From Ovis canadensis (Eukaryota > Chordata > Mammalia > Artiodactyla > Bovidae): a stretch of DNA of 64,000 bases. The DNA is taken from positions 38,532,001 through 38,596,000 of the forward strand of contig NC_091256.1 of the NCBI RefSeq assembly GCF_042477335.2. Reading direction: 5' to 3'. The position numbers and the translations under genes are program-made. The notes under the pieces are model-generated. The model was given only the letters and a program-made list of their open reading frames with translations. It did no database searches and had not been told where the DNA came from. This document shows, in pieces, positions 1 to 10,664 of this stretch. Within the stretch, counting starts at the first letter, position 1. Every line of letters begins with the position of its first letter.

Positions 1-620
1 TTTCTCCCTAGAGTTACCCTCATTTTTATCAAATATAACCAAATTAAGTCTAGTTTGTTTGCAAAATAGGTCTGTTCTCACTAATGTGATGATTTATCTA
101 ACCATAATTGATTATAGACTTTTAATTTTGCTGAAACATTTATAGAGTCTCAGACTGAACTTTTAAAAATAAAACAGGGCTGTGAAACTCACATCAAAGA
201 CTTAGCACAGATTTTGCCTAACAAATCTAGGTGAATTCTTCCCTTTTTAAGGTCTCAAAAATTTCTTGAGATTTTTGAACCCATGAGATAACCTTCCTAA
301 CTCATCTGATAAACTTACTGGAAAACTAAGAATTTCCAATTTTTGGAGGAGTCAGATGAGAGAAAATATAATCGTTTTGTTTATAACGTTTAATTTTACC
401 AAAGTATTGTCATAATTAGTTTGAGAGGAAGGTTTTCCCTACTCCCTGAAAACATAAGATTCAAACCCATAATTTATCAGATAGAAACCATTAAAGTTAT
501 AAGCATATTCGCTGGTTCATTCAGTCCTTTTTGCTAACTTTTGCGAAGTCATCAGGTTTTCCATTAGAATGCCAGGGCATATCAGAATGTTAAAAACGCC
601 ATATAATTTCTAGGATATCT
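1..620. other. AT-rich sequence, no gene recognised
   Basis: No open frame, splice-bounded exon or recognised repeat was found. It may be part of the internal region of the minus-strand ERV further right, but I cannot show that from sequence alone. Confidence 0.4.
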
Positions 621-860
621 GTACCACCTCATGTGAAGAGTTGACTCATTGGAAAAGACTTTGATGCTGGGAGGGATTGGGGGCAGGAGAAGAAGGGGAT
701 GACCAAGGATGAGCTGGATGGCATCACTGACTCGATGGACGCAAGTCTGAGTGAACTCTGGGAGTTGGTGATGGACAGGGAGGCCTGGCATGTTGTGATT
801 CATGGGGTCGCAAAGAGTCGGACACGACTGAGTGACTGAACTGAACTGAACTGAACTGAA
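621..860 (+). mobile_element. BovB (RTE LINE) 3' end
   Basis: It carries the typical BovB 3' region (the gcgaagagttgactcattgg-like stretch, then gatggacagggaggcctggc) and ends in tandem ctgaa units. Only the last ~240 bp are present, so it is heavily 5'-truncated. No clear TSD was seen. Confidence 0.9.
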
Positions 861-1550
861 TTTTATGATACATTATACCATGAGTGGATTTATTACTCAT
901 TTGATAATCTTTTTCATGTAATTTAACCAACCAAATAAACACAGTTTAATATCTCTCTTTGGGATGTTTCAGGGGCCCTCTGAAGCACCCCAAAGTTAGC
1001 TAGAGGTCAAAGGAACTTCAAAAGAATTCGATTTAGGAAGTTTTATAAAAAAGATCGATTAAAAGCATTTAGAACATTTGGTCAGATTTAGTCAATGTTG
1101 ATGGGTGTATCATTTAGCTTGTTGATATGTCACAACGGGTGTAAATACCAAGGCTCAAGGTCTAGTGAAAGTCAGCTCCGCCATCTTGGACCTAATAGGC
1201 TCTAACCAGTTTTATTATGGCTGTGTCATTCCTAACAAAATCAATTTATCTAACTAACTGTAATCCAATTTTAGAAAATCCTGATCACACATAACTCTTT
1301 TTAGTATTTTTCATGCCTTTTTTTTTTTTTTTTACTGAAAACACACTTCCTACTTTCCTTTAGCAACCGAGAACTAACTTTTATATTAGCATTTTATAGA
1401 TTGGTGAGCATAAATACCAGTGATAATTTCTAAAACCCTTGCTTTCTTAGAACATTTTAGTATGGTACCAAACATTATTCATTTATAGTCCCAAATCTCT
1501 TTAGTTTCTCTGTAAAAGGAAATTAGTGTTTAGTAGTAAATGTTTCAAAA
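861..1550. other. Intergenic, no gene recognised
   Basis: AT-rich, with a poly-T tract near 1319-1335. No coding signal. On the minus strand it could continue the ERV internal sequence seen at 2290-3221; this is a weak inference. Confidence 0.35.
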
Positions 1551-1758
1551 GTGAAAGTGAAGTCACTCAGTTGTGTCCAACTGTTTGCAACCCGTGGACT
1601 GTAGCCCACTAAGCTCCTCCATCCATGGGATTCTCCAGGCAAGAATACTGAAGCGGGTTGCCATTTCCTTCTCCAGAGGTTCTTCCTGATCCAGGGATCG
1701 AACCCAGGTCTCCCACGTTGCAGGCAGACGCTTTAACCTCTGCACCACCAGGGAAATC
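1551..1758 (-). mobile_element. Bov-tA SINE
   Basis: Antisense copy: it starts with the BovA tail (cactcagttgtgtccaact) and ends with the tRNA-like head (gcaccaccagggaaatc). Both the BovA body and the tRNA-derived head are complete. Confidence 0.92.
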
Positions 1759-2289
1759 TTATTTTATTTGGAAATGACCTAACTATTCAACAGACTTCCA
1801 ACACTTAGCACACTTGGCACAACCCTTAGAAATTTAAGTTATGCCAACCTGGAGAGACTATTTTAGACAGATATTTCTAAAGAATAATTATTCTTAATAG
1901 AGTTTATATAAAAGCTCATATCTCATTTACATTTTTTTAGAAGTTTCTTCACTTGAGGTAATTTCCTTGTTGACAGACTTGTAACAGATATAATATTTAA
2001 CTTATATTAAACCTAGGTACAATGAAAATATTCTATTTAATGTTAATTACTCTAAAACATGTCTATATTAGATAGGTCAACAAACAAACATTAATATCAG
2101 GTATTTAATACAGAATATTTCCCAGGCCACATGAACCTGGAATTTATTGTTTAATTTAGAATTATTTGACTTGTAAGTGCTTACCTTTTTTAAGCCAAAT
2201 AAATAGAGCTCATTTACAAATTAACCTCAAAAACATTACCCAGAGACAAAGGCATACCAAGACATATTTAGGCAGACACAGTGCAAGAT
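1759..2289. other. AT-rich sequence, no gene recognised
   Basis: No recognised element or exon. Possibly distal ERV internal sequence, unproven. Confidence 0.35.
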
Positions 2290-2434
2290 CTAGCTTCAAA
2301 TCTTTTTTCTAAAAAAATGGCAGCAGGTCTAAACCAAATGGTGGCCAGATAAAGCAAAATGGCCATCAAAAATCACAACATAGAACACAGAGTTAAAACA
2401 CACACACATAAACCTGGCAGTCCTCATCAAAGTA

Positions 2435-2646
2435 AAAGTGAAAGTGAAGTCGCTCAGTCGTGTCCAACTCTTTGCAACCCGTGGACTGTAGCCCACCAAA
2501 CTCCTCCGTCCATGGGATTCTCCAGGCAAGAATACTGGAGTGGGTTGCCATTTCCTTCTCCAGAGGTTCTTCCCGAGCCAGGGATCGAACCCAGGTCTTC
2601 CACGTTGCAGGCAGATGCTTTAACCTCTGCACCACCAGGGAAGCCC
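2435..2646 (-). mobile_element. Bov-tA SINE
   Basis: Complete antisense Bov-tA, from gtcgctcagtcgtgtccaac to ccaccagggaagccc. It sits inside the ERV leader, so it is younger than the provirus. Confidence 0.94.
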
Positions 2647-3200
2647 TTAAATACAAGAATCCAAGTACTAACATCAAAGATTTCAAGGGACGAAAGGGAG
2701 CCAGGAGGGAGGAAGAAGGGAGAGGAGGCGGCAGAGGGATGCAAAAGGGGTGGCCTTACAGACGTCTCCTGCCACCTACAGATACCAAGGCGTTATGGGA
2801 CTTTTCCCTGGACCTCCAGAGAAGGGAGGACTGGAAGTCTGCCCTACCAGAAATCAGACCAGACCAGAACCAGAATTCGAGTTCTCTGCCAAGAGGAGGT
2901 GATCAGTCTCCAATCCTCATCTCAGGCTGAGGCCCTTCAACCTGATTCCTGCATCCAGGACCGGGGGACTAGAAAAACAGGGAAGGATAGGAAGGGTTAA
3001 GGAGAGGAAAGAGAGAGGGAGGGTAAGAGAGGTCAATAAAGTGTCTTGTTCCTTACTGGTCGGGGCACTCTGGCCAGTTGTCCATGTCAGGAGACCAGGG
3101 ACAAAAGGGTCCCAATTGTGGCCTCTGGGTCTGGTCCATTGGCAGGCAAGTTGGCCCCTGAGTACCCCTAGTGGTCAGGATGTCAGTCTCAGCGAAGAAT

Positions 3201-3219
3201 AGTCCCACCAGAGTCACCA
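3201..3219 (-). other. Retroviral primer-binding site, tRNA-Arg type
   Basis: Read on the minus strand it starts TGG two bases after the LTR end. It matches the 3' end of tRNA-Arg(UCU), as I recall it, at 18 of 19 positions. The single difference is a C-to-T change at a CpG. Confidence 0.65.
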
Positions 3220-3221
3220 TT

Positions 3222-4574
3222 TGTTGCAGGAGGGGGGACCCCTTCCAGGGCCTGAAACTGGGCTCTTGTCTAACACTCGGAAATGAATTGTCCAAGGAGA
3301 CATATATGCTGACAAAGCAAGAGATTTTATTGGCAAAGGGCACTCGGGTGGAGAGCAGTAGGGTAAGGAAATCCAGGAGAACTGCTCTGCCACGTGGCTC
3401 ACAGTCTCGAGTTTTATGGTGATGGGATTAGTTTCCGGGTGGTCTTTGGCCAATCATTCTAATTCAGAGTCTTTCCTGGTGGCGCACGCATCGCTCAGCC
3501 AAGAAGGATGCTGGCGAGAGGGATTCTAGGAAGTGGACAGACATGCGGTGTCTCCTTTAGACCTTTCCCAAACTCTTCTGGTTGGTGGTGGCTTATTAGT
3601 TCTGTATTCCTTATCAGGATCTCCTGTCATAAAACAACTCATGCAAATGGTTACTATGGTGCCTGGCCAGGGTGGGCGGCTTCCCCTAACAAAAGTATTG
3701 GAGTTTCAGCTTCAACATCAGTCCTTTCAATTAATACCCAGGACTGGTCTCCTTTAGGATGGACTGGTTGGATCTCCTTGCAGTCCAAGGGACTCTCAAG
3801 AGTCTTCTCCAACACCACAGTTCAAAAGCATCAGTTCTTTGGCATTCAGCTTTCTTTATTGTCCAGCTCTCACATCCATACATGACTACTGGAAAAACCA
3901 TAGCTTTGACTAGATGGAACTTTGTTGACAAAGTAATTTTAACTTAAACTTTCGCTTTAAGGCGAGGCAAGTCTTTCAACATGGGAAAGGGGTCCTGATA
4001 AGTTTTTAATATCTTTATCTATGTTATCCTGAAAGCACTAGGTGTCTGGATCAGGGATGATTATTATTTGCTTACAGAAATACATCAGTTCCTCAGCCTT
4101 CATTCTTCCCTCTTCTGGGTAAGGGAGAGAGAGCCAGATGCTTGGGCCTGTGTGTACAAAGGAGATTCTTACCCCACAGGAGAGGAATCCCAAACTCATC
4201 AGTCTGGCTGTTTCCACAGGACAAGATGCGCAGTAACTTGACTCCCCTTCTGAGAGAGGGAGAGAAAATGTTCTTCCTATACACAAAATCTCCCCGGGGA
4301 GAAGAAGAAGCTCTCTCTTGGAATGTAAATGAAGGTCTCCAAGGGGATACATAGACAAGCCTCTCTGGGCTTACAACCCTGGAATGTCTCCAAGTCTGGG
4401 TTTTATCCTCCTTTGAAATGTAAACATGTGTCTCCAGAGAGGTAAGTCCTTTGGAGTTCTCTGGCATTCAACTTCCCTTTAAATTCCAAGACTTGTCTTT
4501 TAACCCAGAATCCAGTAAAATTTGCTCAAAAATCCATAACTATGTAGAAATATGAAAATGTTCACTTCCTAACA
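3222..4574 (-). mobile_element. ERV long terminal repeat (5' LTR of remnant)
   Basis: On the minus strand it starts TGTTAGG at 4574 and ends GCAACA at 3222, the expected TG...CA with short inverted ends. It holds an inverted CCAAT motif near 3449, a TATA-like ATAAAAC at 3411-3417 and an AATAAA signal at about 3325-3331, in the order expected for U3-R. A BovB fragment splits it at 3691-3937. Without that the LTR is about 1.1 kb. I cannot assign a family name with certainty; a bovine class I LTR is likely. Confidence 0.7.
3691..3937 (-). mobile_element. BovB internal fragment inside LTR
   Basis: Antisense BovB ORF2 C-terminal region (minus-strand peptide contains [14 protein letters not shown]). 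It has neither the BovB 3' tail nor a 5' end, so it is not an ordinary 5'-truncated insertion. Confidence 0.85.
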
Positions 4575-4595
4575 TGGCCTTAATTAGATTTGGAT

Positions 4596-4822
4596 AAGGA
4601 TCACAAAGCAGCTTCCCAGGTGCCTCAGTAGTAAAAAAAGCCATCTACAAAGCAGGAGACCTGGGTTTGATCTCTGAGTCAGGAAGATCCCTTGGAGAAG
4701 AAAATGGCAACCCACTCCAGTATTCTTGCCTGGGAAATTTCAAGGACAGAGGAGCTTGTCAGGAGGCAGTCTGTGGGGTCGCAAAGAGTTGGACACAACT
4801 AAACAATGACAAAGGATCACAA
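4596..4822 (+). mobile_element. Bov-tA SINE with 11-bp TSD
   Basis: Sense Bov-tA at 4607-4811, head first. Direct repeats aaggatcacaa flank it at 4596-4606 and 4812-4822. Confidence 0.92.
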
Positions 4823-4847
4823 TATAACAGTTGTGAAAATAAATGTG

Positions 4848-5061
4848 TGCTCAGTAACTGAGTTGTGTCTGACTCTTTTGCGACCCCATGGACTGTAGGC
4901 TGCCAGGCTCCTCTGTCTATGAGATTTTCCAGGCAAGAATGCTGGAGTAGGTTCCCATCTCCTTCTCCAGGGGATCTTCCAGACCCAGGGGGGATCCCAT
5001 GTATCTTGTTTCTCCTGCATTGGCGGATGGGTTCTTTACCAGCTGAGCCACTGGGGAAGCC
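4848..5061 (-). mobile_element. Bov-tA SINE
   Basis: Antisense copy ending ccactggggaagcc. Near-duplicate 13-mers at 4833-4845 and 5063-5075 suggest it landed within the last bases of the adjacent LTR. Confidence 0.9.
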
Positions 5062-5722
5062 TGTGGAAATCAATGAAGATCATCCAAATGAGGAGAGGCA
5101 AAGAGTATTTATTCAGAGCAAGGGAGCCAGCCATCATCACTTTTATATTTGGCACAGGAAAGCAGAGGAGAGGTCAAACTTTATAGCAGAAAAGAGGGAA
5201 TGTATGTATCTCCTCATGGGGGTTATTGACATGGGGAAGTTATATGCAGGCAGACTGGATGCAAGGCATCCTATGTGACTATGTGATACATATTTCGGTT
5301 CTTTTCAGTTAGTCCCAAGTTGGAAATGGGCTTAGAAATTTGAAAGTTGGCAATTATCAATCAAGTCCTGGCTGCTTGAGGCCAATTGTTGCAGGAGTTA
5401 TTGTTTAGATGCCTGGACTGTTTGCTAGAAACAGTGATCTGACTTTTATAAGTCTGATTTGTAGATAGTAGATTGGCCTCCTGGGTTGGTTATTGTTGAT
5501 AATGAGTTGGTTTCCTGGGCTGGCTGCTACAGATTATGGATCAGAGTTGTCTTTTTATATGAGACCTGGCCATTCTCCATTTGTATATTGAGTCTCTCTT
5601 GGGTTAGCATTGGTGGAAATAGCAAGACAAAGATATTGAAGCCAGGAAATCTTAGACCACAAACCATCTGCTGATGCTTCCTATTGAAGAGCTGAGGAGC
5701 CTCTTGGGAAGTTCCTGTAACA
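5062..5722 (-). mobile_element. Solo LTR
   Basis: Minus strand: begins TGTTACAGGAAC at 5722 and ends TTTCCACA at 5062. Near the 3' side it has a TATAAAAG-type box (around 5143) followed by a GAATAAATACTC polyadenylation signal (around 5108), the layout of U3-R-U5. No internal retroviral sequence flanks it. Family not assigned. Confidence 0.6.
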
Positions 5723-5802
5723 AACAATCAGGTTATTTGCTTGGGTAAGAATATCCTGGAAGAGTAAACTGGTGCTAATCAAAGTAATGTAAGAGTAAAG
5801 TT

Positions 5803-5956
5803 ATGTTAATGTAACCTGGAGGAGGGCACAGCAACCCACTCCAGTATTCTTGCCTGGAGAATTCTATGGACCAAGGAGACTGGCAGGCTGCAGTCCATAG
5901 GGTCACAAAGAGTCAGACATAGCTTAAGCGACTTAGTACACACACATGTTAATGTA
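5803..5956 (+). mobile_element. BovA-type SINE with 11-bp TSD
   Basis: Headless BovA body (5814-5945) flanked by perfect repeats atgttaatgta at 5803-5813 and 5946-5956. Confidence 0.88.
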
Positions 5957-6095
5957 GACAGTACCAGGAGAGGGGGAGATGGTTTGGTTTTCAGTTGAAT
6001 GAATTGAAAGGAAGGGATGGAAAGGACTCGAGATTCATCTAATATCACAGATGTTCCCCAGTTTTAGTTCTTTCTCCACTCCTCCCAGCCATGCA

Positions 6096-6262
6096 AGGTG
6101 CTGTGAGAAAAGTGAGAATATTCCTATTTTATAGAAAATGGAGATTCTGAGTTTAAATGAGTTGTTCAAAGTCACACTTAGATTGCAGTAAAAGCAGAAT
6201 TCAAAGCCAGTTCTGTAGGACTCCAAAACCTCAGGCTCTTTCTAGAGCACCATGCTGCTTTC
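6096..6262 (-). mobile_element. MIR SINE
   Basis: The order attttatag...aaagtcacact...attcaaagccag...gactccaaaacc...gctctttct matches antisense MIR. Old and diverged. Confidence 0.7.
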
Positions 6263-6876
6263 CATAAATTTAAACATCACACAAATCACCTTTTCATTGC
6301 TAAGCATATGTATGAAAGTGTAATAAGTATATCCATATGTATGTTTTGGGGGAGAAGGAAAGACGGTGGAGTAGACCTTAGAGGGGCACAAAGTTAGTTA
6401 TTTTTGAGTATAGCTTTGCAGTGAGTTTTTTAAAAGTAAGCCCAGAATTTAGACTTGTGTCTACCCTTCATTTCAAATATTCTCTGTACTGATAGAAGGC
6501 CCTTTTAGCTACTGCTTTATAATCATACATTTCTCCTTAATACATGCTTTTTCTATTTTTTTTCCCCCTTAAAAATAATTGGAAAAGTAGCCAAAGTTAA
6601 CTTCAAATGATTAAATGTATGTGATTTTTGGGAATAATTTCAGATTTTGCAAAAGCTATGTGGTTTTGAAGAACTATGAAAATAAAACTTCTGGCTGTTC
6701 CTAGATTTACAGTCTTCTCAGTTTGTATTCTATGCTGCTGGCATTTTTACTGAGCTGGAACACTCTCCAGAGAACATCATTTTATCTTTTAAAAGCAATT
6801 ACAATTATAATTAGTGTTGTTATTACTTTCTTAGCCACGGCAGGGGAATGCAATGATCCCAGCCCCCAGTTCATCA

Positions 6877-7176
6877 GTATAAAATGCTGCTGCTGCTGCT
6901 GCTAAGTCGCTTAAGTCATGTCCGACTCTGTGCGACCCCATAGACGGCAGCCCACCAGGCTCCTCCGTCCCTGGGATTCTCCAGGCAAGAACACTGGAGT
7001 GGGTTGCCATTTCCTTCTCCAATGCATGAAAGTGAAAAGTGAAAGTGAAGTCGCTCAGTCGTGTCCGACCCTCAGCAACCCCATGGACTGCAGCCTTCCA
7101 GGCTCCTCCATCCATGGGATTTTCCAGGCAAGGGTACTGGAGTGGGGTGCCATTGCCTTCTCCGGTATAAAATGCT
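6877..7176 (-). mobile_element. Bov-A2 SINE with 12-bp TSD
   Basis: Antisense two-monomer Bov-A2 starting with a CTG run and including the gaaagtgaaaagtgaaagtg linker. Flanked by gtataaaatgct at 6877-6888 and 7165-7176. Confidence 0.94.
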
Positions 7177-7387
7177 AGGAGTACATAATGCTAAGCTACC
7201 AGGAGCAGCTTCGTGTTGCCTTCTTCTGAGCTAAGCTCCAAAACTGTGGGTAGGAAAAACCTCAGGAAGAACTCTGTGTTTGAGAGGAACCCTTCCAAAG
7301 GAAATGCCACCCTAGAGCCCACAGTGTATTGTAATTTTATTCTCTTCATTGAGAGGGGCTACCAACCGTACTGATTGCATTCACACT

Positions 7388-7552
7388 CTGTTGCACTTTG
7401 GAATTGCCTGGGGAGCTCTGAAAGCTCTTGATGCTCAGGCTGCACACCAGACCAATTAAATCAGAATATTTGGAGATGGGAAACAAGCATTACTATTTTT
7501 TGAAACTCCCCAGAGGATTCCAACTTGCAGAGGATTCCAAGTTGGAGAACCA
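7388..7552. mobile_element. MER5A-like hAT-Charlie element
   Basis: Contains gaattgcctggggagctctgaaa, ccagaccaattaaatcagaat and, near its end, aaactccccagaggattcc. These are arranged as an imperfect palindrome, as in MER5A. Confidence 0.7.
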
Positions 7553-9180
7553 GTGAATGATAGCACGATGCAGATGGGTTTCCAAAACTCCTTGGGAATC
7601 TCTGAGGGCAGCTCCAGGTAATGTCCTGGACCTGGGTGGACGATGGGGAGACAATTATGGTGGTCCTGTGCTATGAGGTGTCAGCTGCTGGTACCAGTCC
7701 TGACTCGGTGCATGCAGGGCTGGCTTGTGCCCTGGGCCGTAGCTCTGCATATGAACTGAACAAGCTGATTGCTATAGTCCTTGATGGTCACTCTAGACAC
7801 CAGACTTTGGGGTCTAAGGACTGGTGGGGATCAGCCTTTCCTGGAGGAACTGCTTCTTAGGAGCTGGTGGAGCAGTGGACCCAGCCTGGGCACTGCTTTG
7901 TAGGAGTGGGCATTACTTTGCCTCCTCAAAACCCATGTGGACTGGCTCAATTGCTGAGTTGGCCCTAAGCACCATTGTCACCTCCGCCAGAACTTCTGAG
8001 CAGCCCTAGCCAGTTTCTACAGCTGGATGTTTGTAGCCTCCATGGCCATGTTCAGGAAGGGCGAACAGATGAGCTCAAAGATGAATTTCCACATTGATCT
8101 GCTTAGGAGCTAGGATACACAACTACATAGTTTGCAAGGCAGCTATTTATCAGAAGCTATGCGCTTCCTCGGCCTGCACACACCTAGATGAGACCAAGTT
8201 ATACTGGCTTCCAGTGATGACTTAGAAGCACAGGGCACCCCTGGATGCATAAATAGGACAGGGGGAGCCTTGTCAGAGTAGCCTGGACTTTTAGAATTCC
8301 TCTTTTATTATGGCTGAGAAAGATCAAGTATTTGCCTTGATCAGGCATATTAGTCATATCCAATCTGAATAAAACAATTATTTTTAATCTTTACTGTAAC
8401 AAGGTGTTAAAATAAGACTTTTCCTAGTTTGTTAGTTTCAGCAGAGGCCACAAAGGCTAAGAAAGAAAACAATGAAGAGAAAGTATCGCATATCCTAAGA
8501 TATGATGTAACTGTTCAATCTATATGGTGAAGAACCATTTACTCCATCATGGATAGATACTATTGTAAAATACAAAATCATGCTCTTGGGATATTGCAGC
8601 AATGTCAGATTGCCAAAAATGTTTCTAACACTCTCAGTTTCCTTACTGAGATCTTCATAGATTGATAGCAGTTTTAGGTACCACTGCTGTAGACCATTTT
8701 TACAGGTCAGGCTAAGTGCCTGTGAAATCGTTTTGTCAATCTTAGCCCACATCCTGGCTTGTAAGAGAAAGGTAGGAGAAAGTTGAAGAGCCTGGAGAAT
8801 AATGATTTCTTTAGAGAAGTCATGGAAGCTCTAAAGGCTCACTTAGCGAGCTCAGTCATGTCCCCTGGAGTATGCGGGGACTTTTATGTGATTCATACCT
8901 AGAAAAAATATAAAGATGAGAGGTGCAGCTAGAGAGAACAGAGCCATGCAGAGTGAACTGCACCTTCCTATTGGAGAGGCAAAGATGGATGGTTCTCAGG
9001 AAAGCTGGCTGTGAGCCTTCTATAAAGAACCAGGCCCATGAGAGTGTCCTGCCAGGTGTTAGGATATCTCAGTGGAAAAAAGCTAGAGCTATGCCAAAGA
9101 ATATAGAAACCAGAGCTGGGGGGCAACAGTGAGTAGCAGTGGGAGCAGGCTTCAACTGCACCAGGAAATTGCAGTTGGAG
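7553..9180. other. Low-repeat stretch, no gene recognised
   Basis: A moderately GC-rich part (7600-8290) holds open frames of 60-80 codons (7621-7860 +, 7824-8009 +), and 8495-8752 is open on the minus strand. I recognise none of them and see no convincing splice sites. A decayed retrocopy or lncRNA is possible. Confidence 0.35.
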
Positions 9181-9200
9181 GCTCCCAGTGTCCAGTGAGT

Positions 9201-9236
9201 GTGTGTGTGGGGGGGGTGGGGGAGGGTGGGAGGGGG
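9201..9236 (+). repeat. GT/G-run low complexity, G-quadruplex-prone
   Basis: A short GT run leads into five G-runs: 9209-9216, 9218-9222, 9224-9226, 9228-9230 and 9232-9236, each separated by one base. Confidence 0.85.
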
Positions 9237-9615
9237 ATTGGCAAGGAAGCAAACCTCATGAGACAGTGATGGGCCATCAGTCACACAAGAGGCCCCTGCC
9301 CCAGATTACAGTGCCAATAAGAAAGCACTGCATCTGTCCTCTCCACCTGTCCCCATCCCTCCCATTCCTTCCCTACAGCAGACCTTGTGCTTGAGGTTGG
9401 ACCAAACTTGGAGAAAATACAAACTGGATGAGTGTGGAGTCTTGATATTATCCTGGCTTAGATATTTCAATACTAAGAAAGAGTAGCTGTTACTGAGAAT
9501 AACCAAAATACCAATCCATTTGCTTAAGGCTGCATCTAGGGGGAAACACAAGTTAAGGACTTGTGTGGAAGTGTATTGGTGAGAAAGAAAGTGACCTCCT
9601 GATTTGGCCTCTTGT

Positions 9616-9912
9616 CATCCAAAAGTCGGAGGAGGCAATGGCACCCCACTCCGGTACTCTTGCTTGGAAAATTCCATGGACTGAGGAGCCTGGTAGGCTG
9701 CAGTCCATGAGGTTGCTAAGAGTTGGACTTGAGTGAGTGACCTCACTTTCACTTTTCACTTTCATGCATTGGAGAAGGAAATGGCAACCCACTCCAGTGT
9801 TCTTGCCTGGAGAATCCCAGGGATGGGGGAGCCTGGTGGGCTGCCGTCTATGGGGTCACACAGAGTTGGACACGACTGAAGTGACTTAGCAGCAGCAGCA
9901 GCATCCAAAAGT
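9616..9912 (+). mobile_element. Bov-A2 SINE with 11-bp TSD
   Basis: Complete two-monomer sense copy ending in an AGC run. Flanked by catccaaaagt at 9616-9626 and 9902-9912. Confidence 0.95.
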
Positions 9913-9999
9913 GGTACCATGATCATAGGAAAATGGTTGGAGATCAAAGTCTGAGTGAGATTTCTGAGTTTGTGTGCTTGTTCATCATTTATTAGTGAT

Positions 10000-10470
10000 G
10001 GGGTTCAGGACATGCTACCCCCAAATATGGCACCATGGCATATTCATAATTTAAGCTGAAGGAGTTTGAAAGGATAGTAGAAGCAGGAAGGTCTCTCTGA
10101 TCTCCCCCATCCTTCTTCCCTGCAGCAGGTCATGAAACCCTCACGTGAGAGGTGCCCTCCCTGTACCTGGAGGAAAGGAGCATTTATCTTGACGGTGGAG
10201 GAACACTAACAGGAAGCCAAAAAGCTTGCTCTTCCCCCCGGTTTACTATTCTTAGCTCATACTTCTTGTCTGATTGTATCTTTCCACAACTTTTCTACTC
10301 TGTAGAAAACCTACCATAAAACCCCTCAATTTTAACCGCTTCTTGGGTCTTCATTTCCTTATGAAGCATCTCATGCCATGTAAAATTTGCATTAAATTTG
10401 TTTGCTTTTCTCCTGTTAATCTGTCTTTCAGTTCAATTGGACCCTCAGAGGGTTGACAGAAGCAAATTTT
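10000..10470 (+). mobile_element. LTR remnant
   Basis: It carries a gccataaaacccctca-like promoter area, an attaaa signal, then tttgcttttctcctgttaat and a gaccctcagaggg-like end, typical of mammalian LTRs on the plus strand. Edges are approximate and the family is not assigned. Confidence 0.5.
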
Positions 10471-10486
10471 TCCTCCCCTGTGTGAG

Positions 10487-10640
10487 CTTTGTGATCCTGG
10501 CCAAGAGAAACTATGCCTTAGTTTCCCATCTGTGAAGTGGGGATAACTTGACCATCTAGAGTTGCTATGAGGATTACAGGAATCATGAATATAAAGTATT
10601 TGAAACAATCTGGGAACATAGTAATAAACATTGTTAATAG
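10487..10640 (+). mobile_element. MIR SINE
   Basis: Sense MIR core: cctggccaagagaaactatgcc, tagtttcccatctgtgaagt, ggggataa, tgaggatta, tatttgaaaca, gggaacatagtaat. Confidence 0.75.
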
Positions 10641-10664
10641 TCTAAAAATCACCTGGGAGCACGC

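Larger units (their letters stand above)
2290..3221 (-). mobile_element. ERV leader / 5' internal region
   Basis: On the minus strand this follows directly from the LTR at 3222-4574. It begins with two spacer bases and a primer-binding site (3201-3219) and continues through a long untranslated-looking leader rich in CT and GA tracts. A Bov-tA interrupts it at 2435-2646. I saw no intact gag, pol or env frame. The long plus-strand open frames here run through the SINE and the leader antisense and are not genes. Confidence 0.6.

Noticed and set aside
2359-3000. 213-codon plus-strand open frame
   Set aside because: It runs through an antisense Bov-tA and the ERV leader on the wrong strand, and codes SINE-derived residues. 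Not a gene.
4142-4354. Open frames on both strands in the LTR
   Set aside because: They lie wholly within the U3 part of an LTR and have no known protein.
7621-7860. 80-codon plus frame in GC-richer sequence
   Set aside because: No recognised domain, no splice signals and no partner exon; left as unassigned sequence.
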